64,000 bases of DNA from contig OZ241919.1 of NCBI GenBank assembly GCA_965203835.1, forward strand, positions 124,001 to 188,000, given 5' to 3'. The position numbers and the translations under genes are program-made. The notes beneath the pieces were generated by a model. It was not told the origin of the DNA and made no database searches. It saw nothing but the letters and a program-made list of their open reading frames with translations. This DNA comes from CBDCFV01 sp965203835 (GTDB lineage Bacteria > Chloroflexota > Dehalococcoidia > Lucifugimonadales > UBA3495). Of the stretch, positions 23,122 through 31,781 are shown piece by piece. Position 1 is the stretch's first letter. Each line of letters opens with the position of its first letter.

Positions 23122-24468
23122 TTAAATCTCCGTACCTCGTTCACGGAAAACGGTGAGAGTCAACCCGTTCACTTCCGCGACTATCACCCTTTCCCCTGCT
23201 TGGATAACGGTATCATCATCGCTGATTGCTGTCCATGTTTCCTCTCCCAGCCGCACCAAGCCCCTTGGCGCCAGGTCGGTGACTACCACCCCCATTTGAC
23301 CAATCAGCCCGGGACCCACTACTTCCGGCTCAGACTGTCTGGACTGGTGGATGGTCCTGACCACCAATAACAGGGCCAACGCCAGGACAGCCGCCATGCC
23401 GCCGATCAGCCACCAGCTTACCGATACCTCGGGCATAGTCGGGGATACCTCCCCGAACTTATTGAACAGCAGTATCCCGCTGATAATGAAGCTTACGATG
23501 GCGCCGATGCCGAAAATCCCGAACCCGCTTACTTGGATTTCCAACACGACAAGTCCTATCGCCAATGCCAGGAAAACTACCCCAATCCAGTTGACCGGCA
23601 GATTTCCCAACGCAAGAAACGCCAGCAATAAGCAAATGATGCCGACCACGCCCGGCCCGATGAGTCCCGGGCTGAATAACTCCACTATCAGCCCGATCCC
23701 TCCTATGGTAAGGAGTATGAACGACACGTTCGGATGGGAAATTATTTCAAGAAAGACCTCCAAAACGTTCTTCTCGAAACGCCGCTGCTCCACCCCTTGA
23801 ACGTCCAACCGGAGGGCGCCGGATTCGGTCTCCGCCTCGAGGCCTTGCAGTTGTTCCAGAAGGTCGTCCAGGTCCTCCGCTATGAAGTCCACAATGTTGT
23901 GGTCAACCGCTTCGGTGGCAGTGAAGGAGGCAGCTTGACGCACGGTCTCCTCCAGCTTGTCTTCGTTCCTGCCCCGTTCCTGGGCAATGCTCCGGATCAG
24001 CGCCGCCGCGTCGTTCTCCGCCTTGGAGGCTATCGTCTCCTCCAGGTCCTTCCCGGAGGCGGATACCGGGCTGGCCGCACCGATGTTGGTGCCTGGCGCC
24101 ATCACAGCAAAGTTTGCGGCTGCCGCGATAAAAGTGCCGGCCGACCCTGCCCTGGCCCCAGGGGGTGTGACGTATACTGCCACGGGAACGGGCGATTCCA
24201 ACAGCAGCTCTACGATCTTGCGTGTGGAGCTTATAAGGCCTCCCGGAGTATCCAGTTCGATGACCAGCAGTCTGGTCTGGTCCCGCGCAGCTTCCTCCAT
24301 TGCGCGGGCAATGAACCTCTGCTTGACCGGGTTGATGATTCCACCAACCTCCATTACCAGGACGTGCGCCGTCTGGGCATGGCCCGCCAGCGGCCCCAAT
24401 AGCCCCACGACAATCATTACAATGAAGACAATGGAGAGAGCACGGCGTTTAGGGCTGAGTCGCGTCAT
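23122..24468 (-). CDS. NfeD-type membrane protein with ClpP-class protease domain
   Basis: The 448 residues comprise a signal/TM segment (ALSIVFIVMIVVGLLG), a ClpP-like serine protease domain with GGIINP, DTPGGLISSTRKIVE and the nucleophile region PPGARAGSAGTFIAAAA, four or more membrane helices (about 255-370), and a C-terminal NfeD OB-fold (GLIGQMGVVVTDLAPRGLV). This is the long NfeD1b form, which cleaves and regulates the partner stomatin. The start at 24468 (MTRLSPKRRALSIVF) is chosen over an upstream extension that lacks family character. Confidence 0.93.
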   Translation of the reverse strand: MTRLSPKRRALSIVFIVMIVVGLLGPLAGHAQTAHVLVMEVGGIINPVKQRFIARAMEEAARDQTRLLVIELDTPGGLISSTRKIVELLLESPVPVAVYVTPPGARAGSAGTFIAAAANFAVMAPGTNIGAASPVSASGKDLEETIASKAENDAAALIRSIAQERGRNEDKLEETVRQAASFTATEAVDHNIVDFIAEDLDDLLEQLQGLEAETESGALRLDVQGVEQRRFEKNVLEVFLEIISHPNVSFILLTIGGIGLIVELFSPGLIGPGVVGIICLLLAFLALGNLPVNWIGVVFLALAIGLVVLEIQVSGFGIFGIGAIVSFIISGILLFNKFGEVSPTMPEVSVSWWLIGGMAAVLALALLLVVRTIHQSRQSEPEVVGPGLIGQMGVVVTDLAPRGLVRLGEETWTAISDDDTVIQAGERVIVAEVNGLTLTVFRERGTEI

Positions 24469-24620
24469 TACATAGACCCGTCGAGACCGAACATTTCGGA
24501 AACTATGTCCATCATCGTCTACGCTTCTCGCGGTTGTCAATTTCGAGAGACGGCTTCCGCCAGGACGATTGCGAAGTCTGTGCTGACGGCAAATTACTTT
24601 GCACATACCCTCGCCACCAC

Positions 24621-24648
24621 TTGACAAGCCCTTCCTGAAGTGTATAAT
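24621..24648 (+). promoter_or_regulatory. Near-consensus sigma-70 promoter of the FadR-type gene
   Basis: TTGACA (24621-24626), a 16-bp spacer and TATAAT (24643-24648). Both boxes match the consensus perfectly. Confidence 0.8.
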
Positions 24649-24659
24649 CGCCCTCAAAT

Positions 24660-24670
24660 TGGTCTGACCA
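24660..24670. promoter_or_regulatory. Perfect GntR/FadR-type operator palindrome
   Basis: TGGTC-T-GACCA is a perfect inverted repeat that fits the TGGTnnnACCA pattern bound by FadR/PdhR/LldR-type repressors. It begins 12 bp after the -10 box and so covers the transcription start of the regulator gene, which indicates negative autoregulation. No second copy was noticed directly before the oxidoreductase genes at 25474. Confidence 0.7.
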
Positions 24671-24686
24671 CTTAACGACGCAACAA

Positions 24687-25379
24687 ATGGCAACGCAAAC
24701 AGCACGCGCCCAACGCTTGCATGAGGGCTTGGGCGACAAATTCCGCGCCCTCATTCAGGAGGGTTCCCTCAAGCCCGGAGACCGCTTGCCGTCGGAACGG
24801 GTGCTGGCGGAGCAGTTTCAGGTCAGCCGCAGTTCCGTCCGCGAAGCCATCCGGTCCCTCGAACTCCAGGGCCTCGTGATCAGCAAGCGCGGGTCCGGCA
24901 CCTTCATCAACACCGACAACCTGGAATCCATGGCCGCTTTGATCGCCTCCACTCTCAGCGCGGGCAACGGTGCTCTGAAACACATCTTCGAGATGCGGCA
25001 CATCCTGGAGCCGCAGATTGCGGCCTTGGCGGCGCAGCGCGCCGACCGGGAGCAGATCCATAAGATGGAGAGGATCCTGGAGACCCAGTCGGAGGAAATC
25101 CGGGACGGAAGGACCGGCGCCGATGCCGATACCGCCTTCCACTTCTCATTGGCGGCTGCTACCCAGAACTCGGCCTTGATGAAGTTGGTAAGCGCGGTGG
25201 AGGACATTCTCCACCGTTCCCGAGACCGGTCTTTTCAGGAGCCGGGCCGCCCCCAACGCTCCCTGGAATCCCACCGGAACATCCTGAAAATGGTCCAATT
25301 GGGAGACGCTGATGGCGCGCGCCGGGCCATGGAACACCACCTGACCATGGTCGAACCCGCAGCCGCGTCCGGCGATTGA
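24687..25379 (+). CDS. FadR-subfamily GntR transcriptional regulator
   Basis: The 230 residues have an N-terminal winged helix (about 10-75: LKPGDRLPSERVLAEQFQVS, then SRSSVREAIRSLELQGLV) and a C-terminal all-helical FCD ligand-binding domain, with the metal-binding residues expected in Asp (DADTAFHFSLA) and His (SLESHRNIL) positions. Such proteins sense small carboxylic acids. It lies 94 bp upstream of, and in line with, the three-gene 2-oxoacid oxidoreductase, so it probably controls those genes in response to their substrate. It has its own strong promoter and operator. Confidence 0.9.
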   Translation: MATQTARAQRLHEGLGDKFRALIQEGSLKPGDRLPSERVLAEQFQVSRSSVREAIRSLELQGLVISKRGSGTFINTDNLESMAALIASTLSAGNGALKHIFEMRHILEPQIAALAAQRADREQIHKMERILETQSEEIRDGRTGADADTAFHFSLAAATQNSALMKLVSAVEDILHRSRDRSFQEPGRPQRSLESHRNILKMVQLGDADGARRAMEHHLTMVEPAAASGD

Positions 25380-25473
25380 CACAGGCAAAGCCCTGTAAGC
25401 CCCAAGCTTACGGCTTGAACGCAGACCCCGAATCGGAAAACCAACATAACCTAACTTAGGGAGGAAAAACCAT

Positions 25474-26637
25474 ATGAGCACAGTAGCTGTGGAGGTGGTG
25501 TACCGGGGTATTTTCCAGAAGACCCTCGCCCGCAACATCGTGCGCTCCATAGTCTTCGCCGCCAGGAAAGAGGGCAAAATAGGCACCGCTTTTGGTCGCT
25601 ATGGAGACTCGCCCGAGCGCAATGGCATCCCGGCGAAACAGTTCGCCGTGGTGGCGGACGACCCGGAAGAACTGGAAGAGACCCTTTCCAGGTACGAGCC
25701 AACGGAGGTCGACGTCACCATCAACGTCGATGACACCATGTGCAAGGGCGTCGAGTCCTGGGCATGGTACGGCCTGCAACCCATCAACCAGTTGACCAAG
25801 CCCAACGGCACCTTGATCGTCACATCGCGCCAGGACGCCGACGACCTGGTCCGGGACATGCACCAGAAGGACTCGCCTTTCGGTTTGTCCGTCATAAAAA
25901 GCACCGTCAGCTTCTCCGGCCTCTGGGTGTACAAGGACGACCACACCGACGTGCGGATTCTGGGGACCCTGTGCAGCGTATGCCCCGAATTGTTCAGCTT
26001 GGAGTCGATGCTGGAGTCCATACAGGACCAGTGGCACAACGACACCAAGGTGGCCTCCGCCCAGAGGGCTTACGACATGACCGCCGTAAGGCCGGTGGAA
26101 CCCGGCGAGGGCAACCCTGAGACCCCCTACAGCTTCGACCTCCCCGGTTGGAAGTCCATGGAAGAAGGTCTGGTGATCCGCGGCATCGAATCGGGCACCG
26201 GCTTCCGCGGCGGCGAGGGCGGCTACCAGCCCGTGCGAAACTCCGTCTTCAAGAAGTACAGCACCCGCTCCATGCGCCCGGTTGTCAACTTCGACACCTG
26301 CATCAAATGTACCCTCTGCTGGCTCCAGTGCCCCGACACCTGCTTCGACGTTACACCCGACGGCCTGTATGACGCCAACATGGAGTCCTGCTGCGGCTGC
26401 GGCGTCTGCGAAGCGGTCTGCCCCGTCGCCGACTGCGTCACCATGGTCACCGAGGCCGAGTTCGAGAACAACGACAGCCAGTACGAGGCTTGGCAGAAGG
26501 ACAAGGAAGGCTACAAGGCTTGGATGACCGAACTCATCACCAAGCAGAAGCAGGAAACCCGGACCCACGGCTTCCACCATGTCGGAGGATACGCCGAAGA
26601 AATTTCCGAGATGGCGGACTCCGCCGGATTGGCATAG
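25474..26637 (+). CDS. 2-oxoacid:ferredoxin oxidoreductase, fused gamma-delta subunit (oxalate oxidoreductase-like)
   Basis: Residues 1 to about 190 form the gamma domain (VEVVYRGIFQKTLARNIVRS). Residues 265-320 form the delta ferredoxin domain, with two [4Fe-4S] clusters: CIKCTLCWLQCPDTC and CCGCGVCEAVCPVADC. Fused gamma-delta with separate alpha and beta chains is the layout of oxalate oxidoreductase of Moorella. The complex transfers electrons from the ThDP site to ferredoxin. It is the first gene of the operon, 10 bp before alpha; the start follows AGGGAGGAAAAACC. Confidence 0.88.
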   Translation: MSTVAVEVVYRGIFQKTLARNIVRSIVFAARKEGKIGTAFGRYGDSPERNGIPAKQFAVVADDPEELEETLSRYEPTEVDVTINVDDTMCKGVESWAWYGLQPINQLTKPNGTLIVTSRQDADDLVRDMHQKDSPFGLSVIKSTVSFSGLWVYKDDHTDVRILGTLCSVCPELFSLESMLESIQDQWHNDTKVASAQRAYDMTAVRPVEPGEGNPETPYSFDLPGWKSMEEGLVIRGIESGTGFRGGEGGYQPVRNSVFKKYSTRSMRPVVNFDTCIKCTLCWLQCPDTCFDVTPDGLYDANMESCCGCGVCEAVCPVADCVTMVTEAEFENNDSQYEAWQKDKEGYKAWMTELITKQKQETRTHGFHHVGGYAEEISEMADSAGLA

Positions 26638-26647
26638 GGGGACCTGA

Positions 26648-27874
26648 ATGACTACCACCACTCAAACAACAATGTTCCAGACCGAGTCGGAGGAGCTTAT
26701 CAGCGGCAGCGAAGCCATCGCTCTCGCCTGTGCCTTGGCCGACGTTGACGTCATCACTGCCTACCCCATCCGGCCTTACGACACGGTCATGCAGTACGTG
26801 TCGCAGCTCAAGGCCAACGGAGCGTTCGACTGCGACTTCATCGTGGCCGAAAGCGAGCACTCCCAGTTCGAAATCGTCAAGCACGCCTCCGCCGTTGGCG
26901 CCCGGACCTTCTGCGGCTCCAGCGGCGTGGGCTGGTTCTATGCCTTCGAGGCTATCACCGTCACCGCCGGCCTGCGGATGCCCGTCGTGGCGATGGTCGG
27001 CAACCGCGCTCTTGACGACCCCGGCGCATTCGGCGTGGAGCACAACGATGCCCTGGCAGTGCGTGACCTGGGCTGGATGCTCTACTGGGTAGCCACCGCT
27101 CAAGAGGCTTTGGACATCGCGTTAATGGCTTGGCGCGTGGCCGAGGACCCCAACGTTTTCCTGCCCATGGCCATCAGTTGCGACGGCTCCTTCCTTACCC
27201 ACTCCCAAGCGTTGGTCAATGTGCCCACCGCCCGGGACGTGCAACGGTTCCTGCCCCCTTACAACCGGGGCAACCTGCAACTCCACCCCGACAACCCCAT
27301 AACGGTGGCGCCGCAGGTCAATGAAGACTGGCTCATGGAGATTCGCCGCCAAGGCCACGAAGCCATGATCAAGGCCGTACCCGTCATCAAGGACGCCTAC
27401 GCCGAATTCAAGGACATTTTCGGCCGCGGCGATCCCAGCCCCTTCATCGAAGAGTACATGACCGACGACGCCGAGATAATCGTCGTTGGCATGGGCACCC
27501 TGGCCCTGCCCGTCCGCGTCGCCATACGCCGGTTGCGCGAGCAGGGCAAGAAGATCGGATTCGTCAGGGTGAAGTTCTTCCGCCCGTTCCCCACCGATGA
27601 ACTCCGCGAGGTGCTCAGCAACTGCAAGGCCGTCTGCGTCATCGACCGCGACTACTCCTTCGGGTCGCCGTCCTTCGCCGGAGTCCTCTTCAACGATTTG
27701 CGGTCGGCCCTGTACCCGATGGAAAAGCGTCCGCAGGTCCTGAACTTCATCGCCGGTCTGGGCGGACGGGAAGTCCACGTCAATGACGTGAACGAAATGA
27801 TCGACATCACCCAGAAGGCCATCGACACCGGAGTAATCGAGCAAGAATCTACCTGGATAGGAGTGAGGGAGTAA
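26648..27874 (+). CDS. 2-oxoacid:ferredoxin oxidoreductase alpha subunit (oxalate oxidoreductase-like)
   Basis: The 408-residue alpha chain holds the domain that partners the ThDP site. The substrate loop reads AYPIRPYDTVMQ, with Arg where pyruvate enzymes have the Thr of YPITP. Further on, NRALDDPGAFGVEH keeps a second Arg. From memory of the Moorella oxalate oxidoreductase, both Arg positions are features that bind the extra carboxylate, so oxalate, or another dicarboxylic 2-oxoacid, is a reasoned guess. It also has GARTFCGSSGVGWFYAFEA and a C-terminal domain II/III pair. It lies between gamma-delta and beta, only 2 bp before beta. Confidence 0.88.
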   Translation: MTTTTQTTMFQTESEELISGSEAIALACALADVDVITAYPIRPYDTVMQYVSQLKANGAFDCDFIVAESEHSQFEIVKHASAVGARTFCGSSGVGWFYAFEAITVTAGLRMPVVAMVGNRALDDPGAFGVEHNDALAVRDLGWMLYWVATAQEALDIALMAWRVAEDPNVFLPMAISCDGSFLTHSQALVNVPTARDVQRFLPPYNRGNLQLHPDNPITVAPQVNEDWLMEIRRQGHEAMIKAVPVIKDAYAEFKDIFGRGDPSPFIEEYMTDDAEIIVVGMGTLALPVRVAIRRLREQGKKIGFVRVKFFRPFPTDELREVLSNCKAVCVIDRDYSFGSPSFAGVLFNDLRSALYPMEKRPQVLNFIAGLGGREVHVNDVNEMIDITQKAIDTGVIEQESTWIGVRE

Positions 27875-27876
27875 AA

Positions 27877-28866
27877 ATGACTACTGTGCAAGACCTTCCC
27901 CAGGTTCGGGGAGTAAAAAATATCCCTCTGGAGGAGCAGTTCACCTCCGGCCACCGCACCTGCCAAGGCTGCGAGTCCGCCTTGGTGATGCGGCTCATGG
28001 TCAAGGCCTCCGGCCCCCGCACCATCGTGCTGGGCAGCACCGGCTGCATGTACGTGGCCAACACCACCTACTACAGCACTCCCTGGGTGGTGCCGTGGAT
28101 GCACACCCAGTTGGGTTCCTCCGGCTCCGCCGCCACCGGCACCGCCGCTGGCCTGGCATCCATGATGCGCAAGGGCAAGATGAAGGAAGAGCCCATCAAC
28201 GTCATCGCTTTCTGCGGCGACGGCGGCGGCGTGGACATGGGCCTGTCCGCCATCTCGGCGGCCCTCCAGCACGACGAGTACAACCTGCTCATCCTTTGCT
28301 ACGACAACGAGTCCTACGCCAACACCGACATCCAGGTGTCGGGCAGCTCTCCTTGGGGCGCTAACTCCACCTTCAGCCCTCCGGGGACCGAGACCCGCAT
28401 CATGAACAAACGCTGGAAGAAGAACACGGCGCCCATGCTGGCCACCGGCCACCCCGGCGTCCGCTACGTCGCCACCGCCTGCGGCTCCTATGGATTGGAC
28501 TTCAACAACAAGATACGCCGTGCCCTGACCATCGGCGGCCCCACCTTCATCCACAGCATCGACCCCTGCCCCAAGGGCTGGGACTACGACCCCAAGTACT
28601 CACATGAACTGGGAATGCTGGCCGTGGAAGTCGGTCTCTGGGTCCAGTACGAAATCATCGACGGCGAACTCATCCTCAACGGCCCGTCCCGTGCCATCGC
28701 CCGCGGCATCCGCAAGCGGAAGCCCGTGGAAGACTACCTCCTCCGCCAAGGCCGCTTCGCCCACTTCACCCAGGAAGACATCAAGTTCTTCCAGGAACAG
28801 GTGGACGAAAGCTGGGAGAAATGGTGGGCCCCCGGCGTAGTCCCCTTCCACCTCCGCGAAGAATAA
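27877..28866 (+). CDS. 2-oxoacid:ferredoxin oxidoreductase beta subunit (ThDP, [4Fe-4S])
   Basis: The 329-residue beta chain has the ThDP/Mg motif GDGGGVDMGLSAISAAL...CYDNESYANTD and the cluster ligands in HRTCQGCESALVM and the later DPCPKGWDYDP. With alpha and gamma-delta it makes a complete enzyme that oxidatively decarboxylates a 2-oxoacid and reduces ferredoxin. The last gene of the operon, followed by a good terminator at 28900. Confidence 0.92.
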   Translation: MTTVQDLPQVRGVKNIPLEEQFTSGHRTCQGCESALVMRLMVKASGPRTIVLGSTGCMYVANTTYYSTPWVVPWMHTQLGSSGSAATGTAAGLASMMRKGKMKEEPINVIAFCGDGGGVDMGLSAISAALQHDEYNLLILCYDNESYANTDIQVSGSSPWGANSTFSPPGTETRIMNKRWKKNTAPMLATGHPGVRYVATACGSYGLDFNNKIRRALTIGGPTFIHSIDPCPKGWDYDPKYSHELGMLAVEVGLWVQYEIIDGELILNGPSRAIARGIRKRKPVEDYLLRQGRFAHFTQEDIKFFQEQVDESWEKWWAPGVVPFHLREE

Positions 28867-28899
28867 CCCCGGCTCACGACATCGCCCGGCAACAACGAT

Positions 28900-28925
28900 G
28901 GGGCGGCCAAATGGCCGCTCCTTTT
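28900..28925 (+). terminator. Rho-independent terminator of the oxidoreductase operon
   Basis: GGGGCGGCC (28900-28908), loop AAAT, GGCCGCTCC (28913-28921, one G-U pair), then TTTT. It lies 34 bp after the beta-subunit stop. Confidence 0.8.
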
Positions 28926-28955
28926 CGTATTGAAAGAAAGAGTGCTTTCTCAAAG

Positions 28956-30083
28956 TCACCCGATGTAATTGCGCAGTGCTCGCTTGTGCTCCTCTAAGGC
29001 GGATACGCCCTGATGGTCCAGCTTCCTTTGAGTGAGTTCGGTCACGAAACTCAGAAGGCTTTTCGCGTTGTCGATGTGATAACGCTTCCACCACTGTGAG
29101 CAAACGTAGAACTGCCCACCATACGGCCTTTCCCAGTATCTGGCATGGCCTGAAACTTCTCTTCCGTTCTCAACCCTGCGGATTAGCGAAAGATTGCCGA
29201 GATTGAGTCCCAAGTTGTCCTTACAGTAATCGCGGTTCATTAGGTTGCGCACGTCTGTATCATTGAGAACTGTCGGATAGTCCTCCAACAGCGTTTTCAT
29301 CAGGTTACGCACGATCGGTTGTAATTCGCCACGTCCGCCCCTCGCGGTCTCACCATCAGTTTTGAGACTACGAGGGACGTGCACATTGGGGACACGCTCG
29401 AACGACGTGGTGGGCGCATTCCGAATCGTGTCCACTCTCACAGGTTCGGTAGTCACTGTCCGGGTATTCAACACTCCAGCCACGTCCAATAACTTCCATG
29501 AACGCATGAACAACTCCGATGTATCCGCCACACTCCCTGCTTTTTCCAATGTCGGATGCACAACCTGCTCACTGAAGTCGTCGTTTAAGAACAGATTCCA
29601 TTCTATGTCCGGGTATTCCGACCGCAATGCAGTGAAAATGACCTCCACCGGTTGTTGAACACCCGGATTCACTTTCGGAGAAACAAAGTAGATATGGTGC
29701 GTTGTCCTCGGTGGCTGGTAGGCCTTCAATATCATTACGGTGCGCAACAATTTTTTGAATACCCTGTTGTCAACGCCGCCTCCATAATTCAAACCGGCTT
29801 CATGGAAAGCAACCTCCATGGCATGGACTCCACTCTGCTGGTCCACTCCCACTACATCTATCTCACCTTGGCCCAGAAATTGCGCTACCCCCGTAGTTTT
29901 CTTGAAAACGTTGCCATCCCGGTCAAATCTCTGCTTCATGGCAAGAAACATTGTTTCCAACTCTTCGTCCGTCTTGTACTTTTCCCAATGTTCGGATACT
30001 TTCCAGTTAGTTTGCACAAGCCAACAACGCTTCACATGCCGCAGGTACGAATAGCAAAGGGATTCACCAATCTCTATTTTCAC
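28956..30083 (-). CDS. Hypothetical protein with a possible PD-(D/E)XK nuclease-like motif
   Basis: This 375-residue protein is not recognised with certainty. It begins MKIEIGESLCYSYLRHVKRC and has GQGEIDVVGVDQQSGVHAMEV followed by FHE. The spacing of Asp and Glu residues over two predicted strands resembles a PD-(D/E)XK nuclease core, with Ala in place of the usual Lys neighbour, so catalysis is uncertain. The C-terminal third (YWERPYGGQFYVCSQWW) is rich in aromatics. Base composition is visibly less GC-rich than in flanking operons. It is divergent from the MNT/HEPN pair, so the three may form an acquired defence-type island. That is inference from context. Confidence 0.6.
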   Translation of the reverse strand: MKIEIGESLCYSYLRHVKRCWLVQTNWKVSEHWEKYKTDEELETMFLAMKQRFDRDGNVFKKTTGVAQFLGQGEIDVVGVDQQSGVHAMEVAFHEAGLNYGGGVDNRVFKKLLRTVMILKAYQPPRTTHHIYFVSPKVNPGVQQPVEVIFTALRSEYPDIEWNLFLNDDFSEQVVHPTLEKAGSVADTSELFMRSWKLLDVAGVLNTRTVTTEPVRVDTIRNAPTTSFERVPNVHVPRSLKTDGETARGGRGELQPIVRNLMKTLLEDYPTVLNDTDVRNLMNRDYCKDNLGLNLGNLSLIRRVENGREVSGHARYWERPYGGQFYVCSQWWKRYHIDNAKSLLSFVTELTQRKLDHQGVSALEEHKRALRNYIG

Positions 30084-30262
30084 GAATCTACCAACCCTCC
30101 CAGAGCATTAGATGGGATTGAGCATATATGAATGGTCTTTATAGACGACCAAAGATGTAATCCGCTGCCACAGGGGCCGGGCGGTTGCCCTTTTCTTATA
30201 TAATGGAATGCGTCTCGGTGGGATGCAATATCATATTCTCTCCCCAAACGGGCAGTTAAACC

Positions 30263-30802
30263 ATGAAGATCAATTACCTCCAAGATACCGACACCATTCA
30301 TATCGAACTCTGCCCCGGGGAAACAGGCGAGAGGCGAGAGTTTGATGAGAATACCTCCCTTGGCGTGGACGCCGAGGGCCGTCTTTGCGCCATAACCATC
30401 AAACACGCCAGCAACCGTATTGACGTGTCTTCGTTGAAACGCGCCTCGTCCGACCCCAAGAGAAGGCTAAACCTCACTGCCGACGAGCAAAGCTGGCTGG
30501 ACGAGTACCGCCGCCAGCTTCAAGACAAATTCCCCGGCTTGGTGGAAGATATCCTCATCTACGGTCCCTATGCCCGCGGTGTCAGCGACCCGGATATCGA
30601 AATGGAAGTTCTTGTGCTGATACGGGAAGGGGACCGCGACAAGAAAGACGAAGTCAGCTACCTGGGGTATGTTATTGACACCGCATCTTTTTCTGCCGCG
30701 CCTTCAATATCGGTATACACCCGAACAGAGTGGGAGAAGCGGAAGCAGAATGACTCCCCTATTTATCAGAGGGTAACCCGTGAAGGTATCAGTGTTATAT
30801 GA
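30263..30802 (+). CDS. DUF2283 domain fused to a minimal nucleotidyltransferase (MNT)-like domain
   Basis: Residues 1-60 (MKINYLQDTDTIHIELCPGE, then NTSLGVDAEGRLCAITIKHAS) match the small DUF2283 beta domain. Residues about 75-179 look like an MNT-type nucleotidyltransferase: DILIYGPYARGVSDPDIEM, then VLVLI. The usual GSxxRG is GPYARG, and acidic residues follow in DPDIEME, so the site is degenerate but recognisable. It overlaps the downstream HEPN gene by 23 bp. In known HEPN/MNT modules the MNT protein is the antitoxin that AMPylates the HEPN RNase. The DUF2283 fusion is unusual. Confidence 0.7.
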   Translation: MKINYLQDTDTIHIELCPGETGERREFDENTSLGVDAEGRLCAITIKHASNRIDVSSLKRASSDPKRRLNLTADEQSWLDEYRRQLQDKFPGLVEDILIYGPYARGVSDPDIEMEVLVLIREGDRDKKDEVSYLGYVIDTASFSAAPSISVYTRTEWEKRKQNDSPIYQRVTREGISVI

Positions 30803-31202
30803 ACATCTCCGAGCGGCCGCAGAGTGGCGGCGGGCGCAGGAGGGCCTCACGGCGACTCGGCTTTGCCAGTCCAACGGACTTTACGCAAATGCTATTTCGT
30901 CGGCTTACTTCTCCGTTATGCATGGTGCGAAAGCGGGATTAGAATTACGTGATGTGACTGCGAGGACGCATAAAGGTGTTGGAAAGATGTTTAGCCTACA
31001 TCTTGTGAGACCAGGTATAATTGAGTCAGAGTGGGGTGCTCTGATCGGTCAGTTATACAAGCTGCGTATCGCTGCCGATTACGACATTGAAGAGGTTTTC
31101 AACGAACCTGACGCACGGTCCGCATACAACCGCGCCGTAGCATTCCTTAACCGCATCCGGCCTATACTCGCCGACGCCATCCCAGATGAGGAATCGGCAT
31201 AA
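30780..31202 (+). CDS. HEPN-domain protein (HEPN/MNT toxin-antitoxin type)
   Basis: The 140-residue helical protein has the HEPN pattern of an SSAYFSVMHGAKAGL helix, HKGVGKMFSLHLVRPG, and then KLRIAADYDIEE, where family members carry the RxxxxH/RxxADY segment near the active site. HEPN proteins of this kind are ribonucleases or their relatives and are paired with nucleotidyltransferases. The start is GTG at 30780, inside the end of the MNT-like gene, so the two are coupled. A downstream start near 30800 is possible. Confidence 0.8.
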   Translation: MKVSVLYEHLRAAAEWRRAQEGLTATRLCQSNGLYANAISSAYFSVMHGAKAGLELRDVTARTHKGVGKMFSLHLVRPGIIESEWGALIGQLYKLRIAADYDIEEVFNEPDARSAYNRAVAFLNRIRPILADAIPDEESA

Positions 31203-31208
31203 AGACCC

Positions 31209-31742
31209 CTAAAAAAACACGCTCAAATTCTTAGCCAATATAACGTTCGAGTCCAGCACAATCGTCCGCCGCGCAATCTTCCACCCGTCGTCCGTCCTGC
31301 GCAGCACATCCTCCCGGCTGCCGGCGAAAATGTTCTCGTCCGTCTCGTGATGGGAACGGTAAAGGATGAACGCCGTCTTGGCCTTGACCACCCCATCGGA
31401 GACCGGCTCCACTACCAAGTTGCCCACTATGTGCCGCGTCCGCGACGGCGGGTCCTCCGCCCACGCCATGCCTGTCTCCAAGCGGTCCACCCGCATCGTC
31501 AGGTAGGTCTTGTCGTCCTCGAAGATGGCCAGGTCCCCTTCCTCAGACAACTCCCGGTGCAACTCGTGGCGGTGGACGTTCAACCGCCGCGGCATGAAGT
31601 ACAGGACGTCGTCGGTGAACAAGTCGAGCCACTCCCGGAACCGCCGCTCGTCCAGCAGCCACGCCTCGGCGATGTAGAACTGCATCAATTCATGCCACAA
31701 CTCCTGCTGTGACTGCGTTGCTCCCGACTTGTTTGTCGTCAT
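31209..31742 (-). CDS. Aromatic-ring-hydroxylating dioxygenase, small (beta) subunit
   Basis: The 177-residue cone-fold protein has FYIAEAWLLDERRFREWLDL, DVLYFMPRR and RTRHIVGNLVVEP, typical of Rieske dioxygenase beta subunits (SnoaL/NTF2-like fold). The subunit has a structural role and forms an alpha3beta3 hexamer. It lies 39 bp downstream of the alpha subunit gene. No ferredoxin or reductase gene is adjacent, so electron transfer partners must be encoded elsewhere. Confidence 0.92.
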   Translation of the reverse strand: MTTNKSGATQSQQELWHELMQFYIAEAWLLDERRFREWLDLFTDDVLYFMPRRLNVHRHELHRELSEEGDLAIFEDDKTYLTMRVDRLETGMAWAEDPPSRTRHIVGNLVVEPVSDGVVKAKTAFILYRSHHETDENIFAGSREDVLRRTDDGWKIARRTIVLDSNVILAKNLSVFF

Positions 31743-31781
31743 TGCCCGCCCTTGAACACTGGTCCCCGATTGCCGAGGACT

